DNA of 64,000 bases from Nonomuraea antri. Lineage in GTDB: Bacteria; Actinomycetota; Actinomycetes; Streptosporangiales; Streptosporangiaceae. Every line of letters starts with the position of its first letter. Positions within the stretch are counted from its first letter, which is position 1. Below the pieces are notes generated by a model. The model had not been told where the DNA came from. It saw only the letters and a program-made list of their open reading frames with translations, and did no database searches. The translations under genes and the position numbers were made by a program. The stretch spans positions 18,456 to 82,455 of the forward strand of contig NZ_JABCPZ010000016.1 of NCBI RefSeq assembly GCF_013283785.1. Reading direction: 5' to 3'. Shown here piece after piece: positions 9,031 to 19,596 of the stretch.

Positions 9031-9768
9031 TCAGGTGTCGCGCCGGACGCGGCGGGCCGTCCGCTCGAGGTGGCGGGTCATCACCGCGCGGGCCGCCGCC
9101 TCGTCGCGGGCCTGGATGGCGCGGGTGAGCGCCAGGTGCTCCTCGGTCCCCTGACGCCCCATCGGCGCGTCGGCGTGCGACTCCTCCAGCGACATCAGCA
9201 GCGGGCCGTGGAAGCTCTGGACCAGCATCTCGATGGCGGGGTTGTGCGTGCACGCGGCCACCCGGGTGTGGAACGCGGCCGACATCTCGATGGCGTATTC
9301 GCCCCGCTCGACGGCCCGGCCGCTCTCCTCGGCCATGGCCAGCAGGTCGGCGATGTCGGCCTCGGTCGCCCGCTCGACGACCAGGGGAAGGATGCCCAGT
9401 TCCACGACCGTGCGCGCCTCGGTGACGTTCGCGGCCGTCAACGGCGCCAGCGAGATGAGGTCGGCCAGCCCGGCGCCGAGGCGCTCGGCCGAAGGCGCGG
9501 TCAGGAAGGCGCCGCCGTGCGAGCCGACCTTGATCGTGACGAGCCCGCCGGCCTCCAGCACGCGCAGCGCCTCGCGCACGGTCACCCGGCTGACGCCGAA
9601 GCGCTGGCCCAGCTCGCGCTCGCTGGGCAGGCGATCGCCGGCGCTCAGCCGGCCGTCGCGGATGAGCAGCTTGATCTGGTCGACGATGACCTGCGAGACG
9701 CGGTCGACGTTGACGCGGCTGAAGAGCTCCGCCGGGCCGTCGCCGTCCTCGGCCCTCTTCGTCCCCAT
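9031..9768 (-). CDS. FadR-subfamily GntR transcriptional regulator
   Basis: A 245-residue protein with an N-terminal winged helix (residues 20-85: LLIRDGRLSAGDRLPSERELGQRFGVSRVTVREALRVLEAGGLV) and a C-terminal FCD ligand-binding domain. The FCD part carries the Asp/His pattern used to bind metal or carboxylate ligands (AFHTRVAACTHN, EEHLALTRAI). The ATG at 9768 has GAGGAG 6-11 bases upstream. It is divergent from the bicupin gene, and GGT-NNN-ACC sites of the type this family recognises occur before the bicupin, MFS and importer genes, which suggests it controls all three. Confidence 0.9.
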   Translation of the reverse strand: MGTKRAEDGDGPAELFSRVNVDRVSQVIVDQIKLLIRDGRLSAGDRLPSERELGQRFGVSRVTVREALRVLEAGGLVTIKVGSHGGAFLTAPSAERLGAGLADLISLAPLTAANVTEARTVVELGILPLVVERATEADIADLLAMAEESGRAVERGEYAIEMSAAFHTRVAACTHNPAIEMLVQSFHGPLLMSLEESHADAPMGRQGTEEHLALTRAIQARDEAAARAVMTRHLERTARRVRRDT

Positions 9769-9897
9769 GTGCGCTCCTCACGTCCGCGGTGGCCGTTTGC
9801 CAGGTCTGATGGTATGTCCTTTGGCGGGGTCGCCGCGCAGGCGCGGGAGGGCCGAGCTGCGCGTTCGATCGGGTGTGGTTGACGTCACGTCGCGATT

Positions 9898-9906
9898 GGT
9901 CTTACC
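9898..9906. promoter_or_regulatory. GGT-NNN-ACC operator upstream of the bicupin-eutA operon
   Basis: GGTCTTACC in the context ATTGGTCTTACCGTTGG, 29 bases before the bicupin start, matches the FadR-type consensus and the cores at 7555 and 7708. It lies in the 166-base divergent region between the regulator and bicupin genes, so it could also serve autoregulation. Confidence 0.5.
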
Positions 9907-9934
9907 GTTGGACCACATGAATGCGGAGGTTGCA

Positions 9935-11067
9935 ATGGCAAAGAATGCGCTCGTTTCGGACGGCATGGCGAAGAACTTCGCTCGCGAGAAGGACACCCCG
10001 TACGCCTCATGGGTCCGCAACGAGGGTCTGGACATCATCTCCGCCCACTACATCCCCGATCTCAACACCGTCGAGCTGAAACCATGGGAACGCCGCGGCG
10101 GCCGGGGCGTCTTCATCAACCACGAAGCCTCCCGCACGTCCAACGACTGTTACGTGTGCGAGATCCCCGCCGGCGGCAAGCTGGCCCCGCAACGCCAGCT
10201 CTTCGAAGAAATGATCATGGTGCTCTCGGGCCACGGCTCGACCAGCGTGTGGAACGACGCCGGCCGGAAGGTCACCTTCGAATGGGGGCCGGGCTCGCTC
10301 TTCGCGATCCCGCTCAACACCTGGCACCAGCACTTCAACGGCTCCGGAAGCACCGCCGCCCGCTTCGTCTCCTCGACGAACCTGCCGCCTGTGCTGAACA
10401 TGTACGACGAGCCGGAGTTCGTCTTCGGCACCGCGCACGACTTCGCCGGCCGCTTCAACGGCGAACCCGACTACTTCGCCGACAAGGACGAGGTCGAGGG
10501 CCTGCTGCTCAAGACGAACTTCGTCGCCGACGCGGTGAACCTGCCGCTCATCCACGCCAAGGAACGCGGTGCGGGCGGCGGCCACATCCGCTTCATGATG
10601 GCCAAGGGCTCCATGAACAGCCACATCTCGCAGTTCCCCGTCGCCACGTACAAGAAGGGGCACCGCCACGGGCCCGGCGCGCACGTCATCATCATGAGCG
10701 GTGAGGGCTTCAGCCTGATGTGGCCGGAAGGCGAGGAGCCCAAGCGCTACGACTGGCAGCCCGGCACGCTCATCGTCCCGCCCAACATGTGGTTCCACCA
10801 GCACTTCAACACCGGCGACAGCCCGGCCAGGTACCTGGCGTTCAAGCACGAGGTGGTCTCGATCCGCAACGCCCAGGGCGTGCCGAAGGCCTGGATCAGC
10901 CGGCGGATCGGCGGCGACCAGATCGACTACGCCGACGAGGCGCCCATCGTCCGCGACACCTTCGCCAAGGCGCTCGCCCACAAGGGGCTGACCCCGCAGA
11001 TGGACGCCGCCTACGCGGCCGAACTCGAGGACCTGCCGCCGCTGCCGGGCGAGAGCACCGCCACGGC

Positions 11068-11071
<4 letters not shown>
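9935..11071 (+). CDS. Bicupin protein
   Basis: A 378-residue protein with two cupin barrels. The first (residues about 85-145) includes FEEMIMVLSGHGSTSVW and LFAIPLNTWHQHFN. The second (about 235-300) includes YKKGHRHGPGAHVIIMSGEGFS and LIVPPNMWFHQHFN. His residues in GHRHGPGAHV and WFHQHF are likely metal ligands, as in gentisate-dioxygenase-like and other metallocupins, but I do not recognise the substrate. ATG 9935 has GGAGGT 4 bases upstream; an in-frame ATG at 9917 is less likely. Its stop overlaps the start of the EutA-like gene (ATGA at 11068-11071), so the two proteins are probably made together. Confidence 0.85.
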
Positions 11072-12606
<1,535 letters not shown>

Positions 12607-12856
12607 ACACCCCCTGTCGACCCGCCGGACGGCGCGGCTTCCGTCGACGGAGGCCGCCCGCCGACGTCTGGTGGATTTGCTCTGGCGTCGGCGGGTGGCA
12701 GGGCGGATCCACCCTCAGGCGAGCCGAGGGAGCCTGCAGGCGGTCGCCCGCAGTGGGCACGAAGAACCACCGATAGTCGAGCCACGCCACCCCATTGACG
12801 CCGGGCAGCGAACGGCGCGGATGAGCAGCCACCCCAGTGGGGATGACGTCCAGCAG

Positions 12857-13477
12857 TCACGGCGCGGCGAGGTGCAGGCTCGCCGGGATGGCTTCGAACG
12901 CGCCCTCCAGCCGCCGGACGAGGGCCCGCCGCCCGCCGCGCCCGCCCTCGCGAACCCAGTCGCGGCCCGACACGCTCCAGGCGGTGACGGCCAGCTCGGC
13001 CAGCACGTGCAGGCGCAGGTCATCGGCGTCCAGGCCGAGCTTGCCCGCCAGGCAGCCGATCACGTCCTTCTTGACCCCGGATCGGTGGTGCTCCACGTAG
13101 GCGAGCAGCGCGGGAGCGGTGAGCACCAGCCGGCGGGTGGCGACGTAGCGTTCGTCCCAGCCCGGCTCCAGCGCGGAGGCGGTCTCCAGCAACGCATCGC
13201 GCAGCTCACCCAGGACGAGGCCGGTCAGCTCCCGCCGCTCCAACGTGGCCAGGTACGCCGACCACAGGTGGATCTCGGCCTCGATCGCCACCGCCTCCTT
13301 GGCCGGGAAGGTGCGGAAGAACGTGCTCTTCGACACCTCCACCTCGGCGACCAGTTCCTCCAGCGTGGTCGCGTCGAAGCCCTTGTCGCTGAACAGTCGC
13401 AGGGCGGCGTCGGCCAGTGCGCGGCGGGTGCGCAGCTTCTTGCGTTCGCGCAGCGGGAGTGGACGGTCGTCGGTCAT
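12857..13477 (-). CDS. TetR family transcriptional regulator
   Basis: 206 residues. The N-terminal helix-turn-helix is clear (LRTRRALADAALRLFSDKGFDATTLEELVAEVEVSKSTFFRTFPAKEAV), followed by an all-helical ligand-binding domain with W and R residues typical of the family. ATG 13477 is preferred over ATG 13486 because AGGATGG is suitably spaced. It is divergent from the MarR-like gene at 13607. A dyad in the shared promoter region (13549-13563) is a likely operator. The ligand is unknown. Confidence 0.88.
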   Translation of the reverse strand: MTDDRPLPLRERKKLRTRRALADAALRLFSDKGFDATTLEELVAEVEVSKSTFFRTFPAKEAVAIEAEIHLWSAYLATLERRELTGLVLGELRDALLETASALEPGWDERYVATRRLVLTAPALLAYVEHHRSGVKKDVIGCLAGKLGLDADDLRLHVLAELAVTAWSVSGRDWVREGGRGGRRALVRRLEGAFEAIPASLHLAAP

Positions 13478-13538
13478 GCGCGCCATCCTAGCCGAATCGA
13501 CCCCGAGACTCAGATGACCCTGAGCACTAGTTGGCACT

Positions 13539-13567
13539 TGCTCTTATTTGAGACTGAGTGTCATTAT
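13539..13567 (+). promoter_or_regulatory. Probable promoter with dyad operator for the MarR-like gene
   Basis: TTGCTC (13539-13544) and CATTAT (13562-13567) are 17 bases apart, a plausible sigma-70-type promoter for the gene at 13607. The 15-base near-palindrome TGAGACTGAGTGTCA (13549-13563, 6 of 7 pairs read outward match or nearly match) fills the spacer, where a repressor would block RNA polymerase. A similar GAGACTCAG string lies at 13505-13513. The adjacent TetR protein is the obvious binder. Confidence 0.4.
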
Positions 13568-13606
13568 TGGCGGCGTCCGGGAAACCACTCCAGTCAAGGA
13601 GCGACC

Positions 13607-14035
13607 ATGACCGCGCCGATCACCCTCAACCCTCAGATCCTCGGCCAGGCCGAGAACGCACACCGAGCCCTGCTGGAGCGCACCCTGACCGGCACCGGCC
13701 TCACCTACCGCCACTGGGTCACCCTCAAGATCGCCGCTGTCAGCGGCCCGGCCATCCAGCACGAGCAACTCGCCGCCCGCGCCGCCGGCGCCCTGAAGAT
13801 CGATGTCCAGGCGGTGGGCGAGTCCATCACCCACCTGGCCTCCTCCGGGCTGCTGGACGTCCGCTCCGGCGCCGTCGGCCTCACCGCCCGAGGCCACGAC
13901 CTGCACCAGCGCCTCAGCGCCGCCATCGGCCAGACCATCTCCCGGCTCTACAGCGCGGTGTCCGCCGAAGACTTGCAGGTCGCCGGACGCGTACTGGCCA
14001 CCATCACCGCCCACGCCAACACTGAACTCACCTAA
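13607..14035 (+). CDS. MarR-like winged-helix protein
   Basis: 142 residues predicted as a winged helix: HRALLERTLTGTGLTYRHWVTLKIAA, then EQLAARAAGALKIDVQAVGESITHLASSGLLDVRSGAVGLTARG with recognition helix and wing, and a C-terminal dimerisation helix. The start at ATG 13607 has AAGGAG 8 bases upstream; the longer upstream frame has no coding character. Genes of this kind next to a TetR repressor often control, or are themselves, the target of the pair. It lacks an obvious Cys sensor. Confidence 0.75.
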   Translation: MTAPITLNPQILGQAENAHRALLERTLTGTGLTYRHWVTLKIAAVSGPAIQHEQLAARAAGALKIDVQAVGESITHLASSGLLDVRSGAVGLTARGHDLHQRLSAAIGQTISRLYSAVSAEDLQVAGRVLATITAHANTELT

Positions 14036-14381
14036 ATCCGCCGCCTTTACGCATGGGCGCGCACTGATGGGTATGTCGCACTCTTGAGCCAGGCAGAAGG
14101 GACGCCACCACCCCTTGGTCCACCGGCTTCAGAACACGGACCAACGGCTACAAAAAATGCAGGTGGCAAGTGTCAGGTCAGGTATGGCGGGCGACAGAAA
14201 GAATTCACGCCATTCCGTGGCGTGCAGGCCGCCGGTCGCCACGTTCCGCGCGGGCCGTTCGACACCCCGAGGTTCGGAATCCCCCGGCGTCCCCAGCTCA
14301 CCGAACCTCGCGAAACGCTCGCACCGCGGCGAACCCGCCCGCTCGCCCCCAGGCACCCCCTGCGGGAGAGGAAGGACCACA
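14036..14381. other. Intergenic region without a recognised gene
   Basis: 346 bases between the MarR-like gene and the secreted EEP-family gene. I see no convincing open frame, hairpin or repeat. The promoter of the downstream gene presumably lies in its 3' half. Confidence 0.5.
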
Positions 14382-15227
14382 GTGAAGCGCAAGTTGATCG
14401 GTGGCATGACCGCCGCGGCCGCCGCGGTACTGATGAGTGCGGGCGCTACGGCGTCGGCGCAGGAGCAGCCGACCGACCCCACCCGGCTGAAGGTGATGAC
14501 CTGGAATCTCGACTACCAGCGGGAGAACTTCGACGGCTGGGTCGACACCATCGACAAGCTCAAGCCGGCCGTCGCCGGGCTGCAGGAGGCCTGTGTCACC
14601 GATCTCTCCGGTCTCAACGGCGTCCTCTGGCAGCTCAGGCAGAGGGGCCTGCACTACTACAAGGCGCACGGTACGTGGACCTACAAGTACCAGTGCGCCC
14701 AACTCTCCCATAAGGGCCAATACGGCAGTGCGATCATCTCGCTCTACCCGATGACCCGGGTCAAACACGTCCCGTACAAGGCCGACGACGGCGAGGGCCG
14801 CGGCTTCACGGTCGCCACGATCGATGTGGCCAGGATCGGCAAGATCCGCGTGTACGTCACCCACCTCGGTTCGGGCGGGAACGCGCAGAGCGAGCGCGTG
14901 CGCGCGAAGGAAGTCGCCCAGTTGATGAGGTTCCACAAAGCCGACGCCAGGAAGCACAAGGTGCAGGGCACCGTGATCCTCGGCGACTTCAACACCGGCC
15001 CGGCCGGCAAGGCGCTCAAGCCGATCTGGCGCGCCGGGTTCCGCGACGTCGACCCGAACTGCTACAAGCGCTCCCCCGGCTGCAAGACGACCCATACCAA
15101 CGAGGACAACGGCAAGAAGAGCAAACTGGACTACATCTTCCACAAGGACCTGCGAATCGCCGACCGGCACCTGTCCAGGACAGGCCACTCCGACCACGAC
15201 ATCTGGCAGATGACCATAGCCGGGTAG
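14382..15227 (+). CDS. Secreted endonuclease/exonuclease/phosphatase (EEP) family protein
   Basis: 281 residues. The GTG start gives a signal peptide (KRKLIGGMTAAAAAVLMSAGATASA) with likely cleavage before QEQ. The EEP metallophosphatase signature residues are present in order: MTWNL near residue 40, LQEAC, GDFNTGP near 205, and the terminal SDHDIW with the catalytic His. Relatives hydrolyse DNA, sphingomyelin or inositol phosphates; the substrate here is unknown. Several Cys in the C-terminal half suggest disulfides in the exported protein. GAAGGA lies 6 bases before the GTG. Confidence 0.85.
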   Translation: MKRKLIGGMTAAAAAVLMSAGATASAQEQPTDPTRLKVMTWNLDYQRENFDGWVDTIDKLKPAVAGLQEACVTDLSGLNGVLWQLRQRGLHYYKAHGTWTYKYQCAQLSHKGQYGSAIISLYPMTRVKHVPYKADDGEGRGFTVATIDVARIGKIRVYVTHLGSGGNAQSERVRAKEVAQLMRFHKADARKHKVQGTVILGDFNTGPAGKALKPIWRAGFRDVDPNCYKRSPGCKTTHTNEDNGKKSKLDYIFHKDLRIADRHLSRTGHSDHDIWQMTIAG

Positions 15228-15346
15228 CCCCCTCACATCGGGCGCGAGAAACGGTCCGCTCGGCGGCGCCACCCTCGGTGTTCCAGACGCCCATCATGAG
15301 TACCCGGACATCCGTTCTTCGCCCGCTTCCCGGGTACTTCTCCGTC

Positions 15347-15943
15347 ATGTCTGATCCCCTCATCACCGCCATGACCACCGAGCATTTCGTGCTGCAGAGC
15401 GCTGCCGGCACGGCCACCAGCGAGGAGTCCGCCCGCGCGAGCCTGTACGTGATGGCCCTGTCCAGCACGCTGGTGGCGATGGGTTTCACGGTCCAGACCC
15501 CGGCGTTCGCGCCGCTGGCCGCGATCACCCTCCCCGTGCTGGTGCTGCTCGGCCTGTTCACGATCGCGCGCCTGGTGGACACCGGCCTGCAAACCATTCA
15601 TCTCCGTACGGCCATCGCCCGGATTCGCGCCTACTACCGCCGGCTCAGCCCCGACGCCCCCGAGCACATCCCCGCGTGGGGCACCGACGCCGCGACCGAG
15701 GCGATGAGCACGCTCACGGTCACGGGACGGCGCGACTGGCAGGTCGGCCTGGTCACGATCGCGACGATGATCGCCACCATCAACAGCGTGGTGACGGGCG
15801 CCGGGATCACGCTGCTCGTGCTCGTCCTGGCCGATTCCCTGGCCGTCGCCCTCGTCGCGGGCATCGTCCTGGGCCTCGCCCACCTGGCGGGCTTCCTCCT
15901 CTACCAGCGCCGCCGTTACCGCAACAGGCCCACCCCTTCGTGA
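15347..15943 (+). CDS. Integral membrane protein of unknown function
   Basis: 198 residues with four predicted membrane helices in two hairpins (around residues 38-75 and 130-185) separated by a cytosolic loop containing RTAIARIRAYYRRLSPDAPEHIP. I do not recognise a named family beyond conserved actinobacterial membrane protein. The start is uncertain: ATG 15347 gives MSDPLITAM, while ATG 15296 would add 17 residues. It stands alone, convergent with the next gene. Confidence 0.65.
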   Translation: MSDPLITAMTTEHFVLQSAAGTATSEESARASLYVMALSSTLVAMGFTVQTPAFAPLAAITLPVLVLLGLFTIARLVDTGLQTIHLRTAIARIRAYYRRLSPDAPEHIPAWGTDAATEAMSTLTVTGRRDWQVGLVTIATMIATINSVVTGAGITLLVLVLADSLAVALVAGIVLGLAHLAGFLLYQRRRYRNRPTPS

Positions 15944-16014
15944 AGGCACCCATCACAGCCGAAACTGACGAAGCCCTGACGCGTTTCTCAGCCCAACCTC
16001 CGACAGTCCGATGT

Positions 16015-17190
16015 TCAGCCCCAGCGGGTCGGCGTTGAGCCGGAGGGACGGGCCGGGGTGATCGCCGCATCGAGGTGCGGGTCCGTCTCCCTGGAGCCGG
16101 CGGGTGTCGTCGTCTCACCGGGCGCGAGCCCATTGCGGTGCGCCGCCTTCCCGCGGCGGACCAGCTCGCTTCGACTCGCCGCCTCGGCGCGTCGAGCAAG
16201 CTCGGTGCGATGAGCAAGCTCGGTGCGGTGGGCGGCCGTGACGGCCAGGGCCGCCAGCAGCGCGGTCAGGACGGCCGTCGCCGCGAGCGCGCTCCAGGTG
16301 GCCGCGTCGGGGTGGATCAGCGACTGACCGCGCAGCGCCTGCCAGGCGGTGATGGCGAACAGCGCGCCGTAGCCCACGATGACGACCCCGGTGAGTTGGG
16401 CGCGTGTGCGTTCGTGGCGTAAGTGACCGATCCGAGGCGCGAGGGCGGCGAGAACCAGCACCGTGAGCACGAACACCTGGATGGAGTGCAGGCCGATGAA
16501 GTGCGGAACGCGCAGGTCGCCGCCGGTGCTGCTCCAGTTCGTGATCGGCATGCCGCCGCCGTCCGGCGCCCCGACCCCGTGTCCGCCCACCAGCGGGACC
16601 GGGCTGCCGTAGGCGTCCTGGACGGTGCGGGGTCCGGCCGAGGAGGTCCACCCGGTGATGAAGGACGCCAACGCCATGCCGAGGACGGCCAGCCCGAGCC
16701 CGGCACGCAGGGCCCAGGTGAGCGCCGCATCACCGATGCGCTGGAACAGCAGCATGATGGCGACGATCAGGCTCGCTCCGAACAATCCGAACACACCGGT
16801 GGCGAAGATCTGCTGTCCGATCTGGTTGAACGTGTCGGTGCCGGCGTTGAAGTGACTGAAAGTGCCGCGGGCGGCCTGCACCGCGACGAACCCGACGTCG
16901 AGCAGCCCGGCGACGGCGAAGAGCGTTCCGACGGTCCACATCGTGCGCCGCGCTCGGTGCAATTTGGGTATCAGCCAGGCGAGCGTCGCGCCGTACATGA
17001 CGAACGACACCCCGAACTTCAACGGCTTGGCCCAGATCGACTGCCGCAGGAGCTCGCGGCCGTCGACGAAGAGACCGACACTCGCGACGATGACCAGCGC
17101 GGACATGGCCGCCACCATGATCATAAGCGGCCGATGCCACGACCGCACCTCGGTATACGAGGTGGACAACCGGCTCCCCCACTGGTTCAT
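16015..17190 (-). CDS. Multi-pass membrane protein of unknown function
   Basis: 391 residues with about eight hydrophobic helices (from RPLMIMVAAMSALVIVASVGLFV to about residue 335). The charged C-terminal tail contains short repeats of the type AHRTELAHRTELARR; at DNA level an 18-base unit is duplicated around 16198-16233. ATG 17190 has GGAGG 5 bases upstream. It is divergent from the GntR-TetR regulator at 17429, which is therefore the likeliest controller of this gene. Function is not recognised. Confidence 0.75.
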   Translation of the reverse strand: MNQWGSRLSTSYTEVRSWHRPLMIMVAAMSALVIVASVGLFVDGRELLRQSIWAKPLKFGVSFVMYGATLAWLIPKLHRARRTMWTVGTLFAVAGLLDVGFVAVQAARGTFSHFNAGTDTFNQIGQQIFATGVFGLFGASLIVAIMLLFQRIGDAALTWALRAGLGLAVLGMALASFITGWTSSAGPRTVQDAYGSPVPLVGGHGVGAPDGGGMPITNWSSTGGDLRVPHFIGLHSIQVFVLTVLVLAALAPRIGHLRHERTRAQLTGVVIVGYGALFAITAWQALRGQSLIHPDAATWSALAATAVLTALLAALAVTAAHRTELAHRTELARRAEAASRSELVRRGKAAHRNGLAPGETTTPAGSRETDPHLDAAITPARPSGSTPTRWG

Positions 17191-17349
17191 GCGTCCTCCG
17201 CCGACCATGCCGAGTCCCCCGCGCAATGCCCTCGCCGGCATGCCGGCTTCGCGTGCCACAAGTATGCGTACGGCGTATCAGATGTCATGCGTACATCGTA
17301 CGAGCATGCTTTGCCGAAATCACGCTGTTCACGCTCACCAAAGGTATAA

Positions 17350-17386
17350 AGTGCACTAGTATGTCGATTGAATGAACTAGTACATT
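17350..17386. promoter_or_regulatory. Tandem ACTAGT operators in the divergent region
   Basis: ACTAGT occurs at 17355-17360 and 17376-17381, exactly 21 bases (two helical turns) apart. The second is the centre of TGAACTAGTACA (17374-17385), a dyad broken at one position per arm. YtrA-type GntR proteins bind sites of this TAC-AGTA flavour, and such a domain begins the protein at 17429. The sites lie 44-79 bases before that start, so autoregulation and control of the divergent membrane gene are both possible. Confidence 0.5.
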
Positions 17387-17428
17387 GGAAGCCGCGCGCG
17401 ACCACCGTCAAAGGATGGGAAGGCACTC

Positions 17429-18427
17429 ATGACCTCGGCCACGCAACGTCCGGATCCGCCCTACCGGCGTATCCTCGCGGAGTTCCGTACCCGGATTCTG
17501 GCCGGTGACCTGCGGCCAGGCGATCGCGTGCCATCCATCAGGCAGATCGCCCAGCGATGGGGTGTCGCGGTCGCGACCGCGACCAAGGTCGTGGCGGCCC
17601 TGCGTGACGAGGGGCTGGTCGAGGCGAAGGTCGGCGCCGGTACGGTGGTCGCCGCACGCGCGAGCCGGCAGGAGCGGTCGCCCGATCCGACCGATCCGAC
17701 CGATCCGGCCGGGCCGCCGACGGCGCGGCCGGCCGGCGCCCCCAAGGGCTCGCTGAACCGCGAGCACGTCCTGCGTGCCGCCATCGCGATCGCCGACGCC
17801 GAAGGGCTCGGCGCGGTGTCCATGCGGCGGCTCGCCGCCGAGCTCGGCGCGGGCCCGATGTCGCTGTATCGGCACGTGACGAGCAAGGACGAACTGGTGA
17901 CGCAGATGGCCGACGAGGTCTTCGGCGAGGTGGAACTGCCCGTCCCCGGGCCGGAGGGGTGGCGGGCCAAGCTCGAGCTGATCGCCCGCCGGCAGTGGGA
18001 GCTGTCCCGGCGGCACCTCTGGCTCCCCAGGGCCGTCTCGTTCACCCGCCCCTTGCTGGCGCCCAACATGATGGCCCACACCGAGTGGACCCTGCGCGCA
18101 CTCGACGAGCTCGGCCTGCCCATGGAAACCCGGATCCGGGAGGCGCTCACGCTGCCCGCGCTGGTCCACACGGTGGCGCTGTCCATGGCGGAGGAGGCCG
18201 AAACCGAGCAGGAGACCGGCGTGACGCTCGACGGGTGGCGGCTGCTCCAGCGCAAGCGGGCCGACGAACTCCTCAGCACCGGACGATTCCCGCTCCTGGC
18301 CATGCTCCCCGAGGAGACGGTGTCGGACCTGGACGGGATGTTCGACTACATCCTGGCACGCCATCTCGACGGGTTCGCCGTCATGCTGAGCAGGGATTCT
18401 GCCGCTGAGGGGCGGTCGGCACGCTAA
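17429..18427 (+). CDS. GntR-TetR fusion transcriptional regulator
   Basis: 332 residues with two DNA-binding domains. Residues 8-80 form a GntR winged helix (FRTRILAGDLRPGDRVPSIRQIAQRWGVAVATATKVVAALRDEGLVEAKVGAGTVV). A Pro/Asp-rich linker follows. Residues 108-160 form a TetR helix-turn-helix (VLRAAIAIADAEGLGAVSMRRLAAELGAGPMSLYRHVTSKDELV), then a TetR_C ligand-binding domain. This double-headed arrangement is known in actinobacteria but little studied. Two spaced operator motifs upstream could be bound by one or both heads. The GntR part alone resembles the YtrA subfamily, which usually controls transporters. Confidence 0.85.
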   Translation: MTSATQRPDPPYRRILAEFRTRILAGDLRPGDRVPSIRQIAQRWGVAVATATKVVAALRDEGLVEAKVGAGTVVAARASRQERSPDPTDPTDPAGPPTARPAGAPKGSLNREHVLRAAIAIADAEGLGAVSMRRLAAELGAGPMSLYRHVTSKDELVTQMADEVFGEVELPVPGPEGWRAKLELIARRQWELSRRHLWLPRAVSFTRPLLAPNMMAHTEWTLRALDELGLPMETRIREALTLPALVHTVALSMAEEAETEQETGVTLDGWRLLQRKRADELLSTGRFPLLAMLPEETVSDLDGMFDYILARHLDGFAVMLSRDSAAEGRSAR

Positions 18428-18484
18428 TTCGCTTGGAGCTGTTCGGAGTTCGGATCATGTGGTTGAGGCGAGGAGTCTTGACCA

Positions 18485-18661
18485 CTTGTCCAGGACGGTG
18501 GTGAACCGCGGGCAGTCAGCGGCTTGACCGAGCGTGAGCACGCGCGAGCCGGCCTCGGCGATCAACGCCTTGGCCCAGCCGTTGAACCGGGAGTAGACCG
18601 TGGACCAAGGCCCGTACCGTTCCGGCACGTCCCGCCGGCCCGACCCGGACAGAGATTCCAA
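18485..18661 (-). pseudogene. IS5-family transposase remnant with internal deletion
   Basis: On the minus strand, residues DVPERYGPWSTVYSRFNGWAKA (18566-18631) match the end of the N-terminal DUF4096-type domain of IS5-group transposases. They run in frame into GSRVLTLGQAADCPRFTTVLDK, which matches the middle of the DDE catalytic domain. The intervening hundred or so residues and both ends are missing, so this is a scar with an internal deletion. No terminal inverted repeats were recognised. Confidence 0.6.
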
Positions 18662-18721
18662 TCCTCCAGAGTTCAGCCGGACAACCTTCGGTTCGTATGG
18701 ACCTTTCTTGGCGACTGGAGA

Positions 18722-19264
18722 TCAGTCGATGGCGATTCTGAAGGTCGAGGTCGTGCCGTCCTGGTCGGTGAGGGTGACCGGCCCGAAGGTGATGATCGGG
18801 ACGGAGACGCTTCCGGTTCCTCGATAGAAGCCCGTGCCCTGGGTGATTCTCAATGAAAGCGCGGCAAGCGTCGCGGCCTTCGCCTCGTCGGCGTGGATCT
18901 TCGGCTCGGTGAGCGAAGAGTGGCCCTGGGCCGTCGCCCAGTCGCGGATGGCGCGGGAGTCCCGGCTCATCTCAGGCAGGATGCTCTCGTTGGCCCAAGC
19001 CCAGAGCCATGAGGCTGCCGAGGGATTGTGAGAGGCGATGATCTGCGCCGGAGCCGTGGCTGTCTTGTCAGGGAAAGTCCAGGTGATGAGGCCAGTGCGC
19101 TGATCGAGCCCCCAGCGGAGCGCCGATCCCAGCCCCCATGACATGTGTGCCTGGGCCAGTTGTTCGATCATGTCCTCGCCCTGCAGGAGCAGGACACCCA
19201 GATCAGCCTGATCGAGTGCGGCCACAGCCACGTCCGCCTTGTCGTTTCGCTTGAACAATGCCAC
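18722..19264 (-). CDS. DUF6882-like protein
   Basis: 180 residues, cytosolic, starting at GTG 19264. Phrases MSWGLGSALRWGLDQRTGLITWTFPD, IIASHNPSAASWLWAWANESI and a closing beta-rich segment match what I recall of the DUF6882 family. Function is unknown; relatives often sit near toxin/immunity or accessory genes. The 3' end lies close to an IS5 scar, so the gene is in a variable patch. Confidence 0.65.
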   Translation of the reverse strand: MALFKRNDKADVAVAALDQADLGVLLLQGEDMIEQLAQAHMSWGLGSALRWGLDQRTGLITWTFPDKTATAPAQIIASHNPSAASWLWAWANESILPEMSRDSRAIRDWATAQGHSSLTEPKIHADEAKAATLAALSLRITQGTGFYRGTGSVSVPIITFGPVTLTDQDGTTSTFRIAID

Positions 19265-19596
19265 GCCGCGAAGTCTCGCATACCGGACAATGTCCTGGTC
19301 ACGAGGGTTAGGTCAGCTTGAAGGCCAGCCGGTTTTGGGGATTGCGACCAGGGCATCGGTACCTGTCTTCCTTTTCACGACCGAAGCATGGTGGTGGCGG
19401 CCGGATCGCTGACCACGGACGCCTCGACAGGGACGTGACGGGGACCGACTCTCACGAGTTCCCGCCAGGCGGCCTTCCGGGAATCACCAGAAGCGACGAC
19501 TGACCGCGGGCTGGCACGAGCAGAGGCTAGAGTCGAGGTCATGGCCCTCGTCGTCTCCCTGAGGCGTGCTCGCCGATCTTCTCCCGCCACCCCCGC
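19265..19596. other. Intergenic region without a recognised gene
   Basis: 332 bases. Short frames exist on both strands but show no family resemblance or ribosome binding site. No strong hairpin or repeat was seen. Confidence 0.45.

Noticed and set aside
12671..14035. 454-codon plus-strand frame proposed as a long MarR-like protein
   Set aside because: The first 312 codons are antisense to the TetR gene and have no coding character; ATG 13607 has a proper ribosome binding site.
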